Assembly: GCF_029338195.1 (NCBI RefSeq)
Contig: NZ_CP119779.1
Span: 2,046,001-2,110,000, forward strand
From: Haloarcula litorea
GTDB taxonomy: Archaea > Halobacteriota > Halobacteria > Halobacteriales > Haloarculaceae
Direction of reading: 5' to 3'
DNA length: 64,000 nt
In this document: positions 60,927 to 64,000 of the stretch, one piece after another
Layout of the letters: each line of letters starts with the position of its first letter
How positions within the stretch are numbered: the stretch's first letter is position 1
Notes under the pieces: model-generated
The model's database searches: none
Told to the model about the DNA's origin: nothing
Seen by the model: only the letters and a program-made list of their open reading frames with translations
Made by a program: the position numbers and the translations under genes

Positions 60927-61017
60927 TTGATCCTCCCCCACGAACACGTTGTCTCTCCGCTCACTCGGAACTTCTACGAGAACGAGGTAGCTGGCTTGGC
61001 GTAATGATCGTCCGCAA

Positions 61018-64000
61018 TCAAGCGTGTTCGGTTCCAGAAATCTCGAAGCGTGCCCCACCAGCCTCGCTTTCTGTGATAGTGATATTCCATCCGTGGGCGT
61101 CAACGATCTGCTTGACGATGCTCAGACCGAAACCCGTCCCGTCATCTGCCGTCGAGTATCCTGCATCGAACACCGAATCGCGTTCGTCGGCTGGAATCCC
61201 CGGGCCGTCATCCGCAACGTAGAACCCGTCTTCGATGTCTCCAACCGTCACTGTAACGTCATCACCACCGTGTTCGACGGCATTGCGAATGAGATTCTCT
61301 ATTAGCTGCTGGAGACGGCTTCGATCGGCTCGGATCGTTGTGTCGGTCGTGATCTTGAGGGTCGCCTCGACCGTTTCAACGTGTTGCCAGCACGCATCGC
61401 AGACATCTCCGAGATCGACATCTTCCATCTCGCTCACTCTATCGCCCTCGCGAGCTAACGTCAGGATATCCTCGATCAGCGCATCCATTCGGTCGAGGGC
61501 TCGTTCGATGGGTGCTACCTGTTCGGTTTCACAGTCCTCTTTCAAAAGTTCCAGTCGTCCCTCGGCCACCCGCAGTGGATTCCGCAGATCGTGGGAGACG
61601 ACGCTGGCGAACTCCTCCAAGCGTTCGTTTTGACGCGTCAGCTCCGCCTCACGAGCGCGTATCTCTACAGTCCGCTCGACCTGTTCGAGTGCCGCTGTAA
61701 TGTTGCTGGCCAAGATCTCCGCGAGGACGCGATCCTCATCGTCGAAGGTTGCCGCTGTCGGTGAGCTGGCGATCAAAATCCCCGCGTCACCGAGTGGAAG
61801 GATGAGTTCACTCCGGACTGGGGAGTCCGGATTGTAGATCTCCGGATTATCGTGGACATCCTCGATTGCGCGTCCCTCGCCCTGTTCGTAGACGCGCCAC
61901 GCGATGCTGTCCTCGCCCGTGAACGCCGGTGGCTCACCGATGAGATCGTGTCCAGCATCGGTCTGCGCGACAGGAACGAGCCCGTCCTGCTCATCGTACA
62001 GATGAATCGCACTCGCCTCCAACTCCAGCACGTCGGCAGCCGCCTCAACGCCAATCTCGGCGACATCCGTCCGCGTCTCAGCGGCCATCAGTTCCGGCGT
62101 CGTTTCGTTGAGGGTTGCAAGGCGCGTCTCGCGCGTCTTTCTCGCGGTGATATCACGGTAGACCCACAGATGCCCGTCACCTTCCGAGAGTTCGATTGGA
62201 TGGTAGCTCCGTGCATAGGTCTGCCCGTCAGCAAGTTCCAGTTCTTCGTTGTACACCGGCTCCTGCCCAGCGATCAGCTCGTCGATCCGGTCGACGAACG
62301 CCTCGGAGTCAGCGAACGTGTCACTGACATCCGCCGCGAGTTGGGCACAGTCCGTGCCGCGAATCTCGTCGGGGGAACCCGGCAGGTCGAACAGCTCGAA
62401 CATCTGTTCGTTGACAGCGACGACGTTACGTTGTTCGTCTTCGGCTAACACGCCGACCGGTAGTGTATCGAATAACGTCGACAGGAGCGCGTTTGTTTGT
62501 TCGAGTTCCCGCTCGTACTCCTTCTGTTCTGTAATCTCGCGGTCTGAGATGATGAGCGAGACCACGTCATCCTCCTCATCGCGGACAGGTCTGAAGACTC
62601 CCTCGACCGTGTATTGCTCACCTCCGGGCTGGACAAGGTCGGTCTCAAACTCCACGTATTCACCATCTGCCGCCCGCTCGATCCAGCCTTTCACGTCTTC
62701 CTGGAGGCTCTCCGAATAATTGAACCACGGCGTCTCCCAGAACGGTTCGCCCGTCACGTCCTCCCGTGTGGCGTCAACGTAGTTCATCGCCGTCTCGTTG
62801 ATTTCGAGAACCGTCCCGTCCGTGTCGATCAGCCCGACGAGGATGTTCGGATCGTCGAAGATCGCTTGATAGCGGCGTTCCTTTTGCTTGAGTTCGTGCT
62901 CTCGCTCCTTGTACTCGGTAATCTCGCGAGCGATACCGATTACTTGGCGTGACTCACCACTGGATTCATTCTGGACAGAGACGGTATCCCGAATCCAGCG
63001 TACCTCACCCATCTCGGGTGTTGTCCGGTACTCTAATTGGCCGCCATCCCTCTCACCGTCGACCAGTTGTTGATAGAAATGCTGGAATTGGTCGCGGTCG
63101 TCTGGGTGTACCGCCTGCGCGAGATGGGCTTCCCACGTCGGCACCTCGTCTGCCGACAGCTCGAAAAACTCGTTGTAGGCCCCGTGTCGAACGACTTCGT
63201 CTGTGTTGCAGTCGATTTCGAAGATTACCGAGTTCGTGTGTTCGAGCGCGAGTTGCATCCGCTCGCGCGTGCGTTCGAGTGTGCGCTCGTGTGTCTTGCG
63301 CTCGGTGACATCCGCTGCGATACCGAGGACGGCCTGATCGTCGACATCGCTGAACTCGTACGGCTGTAATCGCGGTTCGAAGATGTGTGTCTCACCGTTT
63401 GGATCGGCAATCTCAACCTCGGGAACCCGCTGTGTCGCCTCGGCTTCAAGTACTTCGTCCAGATGTCGTCGAAATTGGTCAGCAGCTGACGCGTCAAGAA
63501 CCTCCGCGATATTCGATCCTTCAATATCTTCAACAGTCGTGTCGTGGAACGTCGCGAGTGCTTCATTCGCCAGCAGGTAGTTCCCATCCTCGTCAACCAC
63601 GTAGAGAAGATGTGGAAGGACATCGACGATCTCGCGCAACCGTTGCTCGCTTCGCTCGACTCGCTCCTGTGCCCGGTGGTGTTCGACAGCGTTTGTGATG
63701 CGGTTCGCAAGTACCGTGTACTGGTCGGTGCCGCCTTCCTTCTGGAGGTAGTCGGTCACGCCGGCGGAGATGGCATCGCTGGCAACCTCCTCTGATCCCT
63801 TGCCAGTGAAGAGGATGAACGGCAGTTCGGGATGGTGCTCCCGGACGGACTGGAGGAACTCAATCCCGTTCTGTCCGGGCATCTCATAATCCGATACCAC
63901 ACAGTCGAATTCGTTCTGTTCGAGTTCGTCTTTTCCATCACTTGCACTGGTGGCTGTTTCGACGGCAAACCGGTCGTCCTCACGTTCAAGGAAAGTAGCG
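61018..64000 (-). CDS. Hybrid histidine kinase: receiver, PAS repeats, GAF, kinase (cut at window edge)
   Basis: At least 990 residues; the 5' end is beyond 64000 because the frame stays open through the receiver domain. Receiver with phospho-Asp in VVSDYEMPGQNG and the Lys of QKEGG; four PAS-like domains (for example QRLREIVDVLPHLLYVVDEDGN, RYQAIFDDPNILVGLIDTDG), a GAF domain, HisKA with VVSHDLRNPLRVA and an ATPase domain with NLIRNAVEHGG and VADDGPGIP, then GTGFGLSIVKQIVDAHGW. Soluble sensor of internal signals. Convergent with the hydrolase gene, 91 bases away. A GTG at 63900 is not the true start. Confidence 0.93.
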   Translation of the reverse strand, partial: ATFLEREDDRFAVETATSASDGKDELEQNEFDCVVSDYEMPGQNGIEFLQSVREHHPELPFILFTGKGSEEVASDAISAGVTDYLQKEGGTDQYTVLANRITNAVEHHRAQERVERSEQRLREIVDVLPHLLYVVDEDGNYLLANEALATFHDTTVEDIEGSNIAEVLDASAADQFRRHLDEVLEAEATQRVPEVEIADPNGETHIFEPRLQPYEFSDVDDQAVLGIAADVTERKTHERTLERTRERMQLALEHTNSVIFEIDCNTDEVVRHGAYNEFFELSADEVPTWEAHLAQAVHPDDRDQFQHFYQQLVDGERDGGQLEYRTTPEMGEVRWIRDTVSVQNESSGESRQVIGIAREITEYKEREHELKQKERRYQAIFDDPNILVGLIDTDGTVLEINETAMNYVDATREDVTGEPFWETPWFNYSESLQEDVKGWIERAADGEYVEFETDLVQPGGEQYTVEGVFRPVRDEEDDVVSLIISDREITEQKEYERELEQTNALLSTLFDTLPVGVLAEDEQRNVVAVNEQMFELFDLPGSPDEIRGTDCAQLAADVSDTFADSEAFVDRIDELIAGQEPVYNEELELADGQTYARSYHPIELSEGDGHLWVYRDITARKTRETRLATLNETTPELMAAETRTDVAEIGVEAAADVLELEASAIHLYDEQDGLVPVAQTDAGHDLIGEPPAFTGEDSIAWRVYEQGEGRAIEDVHDNPEIYNPDSPVRSELILPLGDAGILIASSPTAATFDDEDRVLAEILASNITAALEQVERTVEIRAREAELTRQNERLEEFASVVSHDLRNPLRVAEGRLELLKEDCETEQVAPIERALDRMDALIEDILTLAREGDRVSEMEDVDLGDVCDACWQHVETVEATLKITTDTTIRADRSRLQQLIENLIRNAVEHGGDDVTVTVGDIEDGFYVADDGPGIPADERDSVFDAGYSTADDGTGFGLSIVKQIVDAHGWNITITESEAGGARFEISGTEHA

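Noticed and set aside
1-64000. CRISPR arrays, rRNA genes, replication origin
   Set aside because: No regularly spaced repeats, no rRNA signature and no Orc1/Cdc6 or Rep-like protein were seen.

Overview
The window is haloarchaeal DNA (class Halobacteria). The proteins are strongly acidic, the base composition is GC-rich, secreted proteins carry twin-arginine/lipobox signals, and many promoters place a TATA box 25-35 bases from a start codon with little or no leader. Family-level matches (ISH3 transposase, Lrp-TRASH regulators, FilR1-type regulator, DUF63, SHOCT, halocyanin-like cupredoxins) agree. No rRNA, replication initiator or core ribosomal gene was seen, so this could be a megaplasmid or an accessory part of a chromosome. 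All family names come from reading the sequence and memory; no database was searched.

Layout. 1-11 kb: accessory DNA with a tyrosine recombinase, small zinc and membrane proteins, a TraB-like protein, a FilR1-type regulator followed by two genes that share one promoter/operator (a PQQ-propeller lipoprotein and an unknown protein), and several unknown genes. 11-17 kb: SHOCT protein, NiCoT-like Ni/Co transporter, a nikR-like repressor split by a complete ISH3-type insertion sequence (1388 bp, 16-bp inverted ends, 5-bp target duplication), then a CopB-type ATPase. 17-27 kb: a metal/redox block with an HTH+DUF7521 operon divergent from DoxX+SHOCT, a large aconitase behind a CopZ chaperone, an Lrp-TRASH copper sensor, and the CopA ATPase with a small HTH-like protein and a DUF63 membrane protein. 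27-35 kb: a CBS/CGL-like cysteine pair, a DUF411 copper lipoprotein, a CNNM/CorC transporter, a methyltransferase, a YHS protein, a second Lrp-TRASH sensor and a YHS-MaoC fusion. 35-46 kb: an ABC exporter with two permeases, then a second dense redox block (cupredoxin-SHOCT fusion, two SHOCT proteins, DUF302, Met/His secreted protein, DoxX, His-tailed cupredoxin divergent from another HTH+DUF7521 set) ending in an ArsP-like permease with two YHS domains. 46-64 kb: a candidate AbiE-like toxin-antitoxin pair, a frameshifted glutathionyl-hydroquinone reductase, a tRNA-like sequence, a SWIM protein, two histidine kinases, an IS remnant, a VapB-like gene with a decayed partner, and housekeeping-like enzymes.

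How the parts fit. The centre (11-46 kb) reads as a metal-resistance and extracytoplasmic redox island: import/efflux (NiCoT, CopA, CopB, ArsP-like, ABC), chaperones and scavengers (CopZ, DUF411, DUF302, cupredoxins, YHS), two copper-type sensors, and a spare aconitase, a class of enzyme known to be damaged by copper. The most interesting candidate system is a module present twice: an ArsR-like regulator plus one or two three-helix DUF7521 membrane proteins, divergent from a DoxX-containing set, with a palindrome between outward-facing TATA boxes in both copies.
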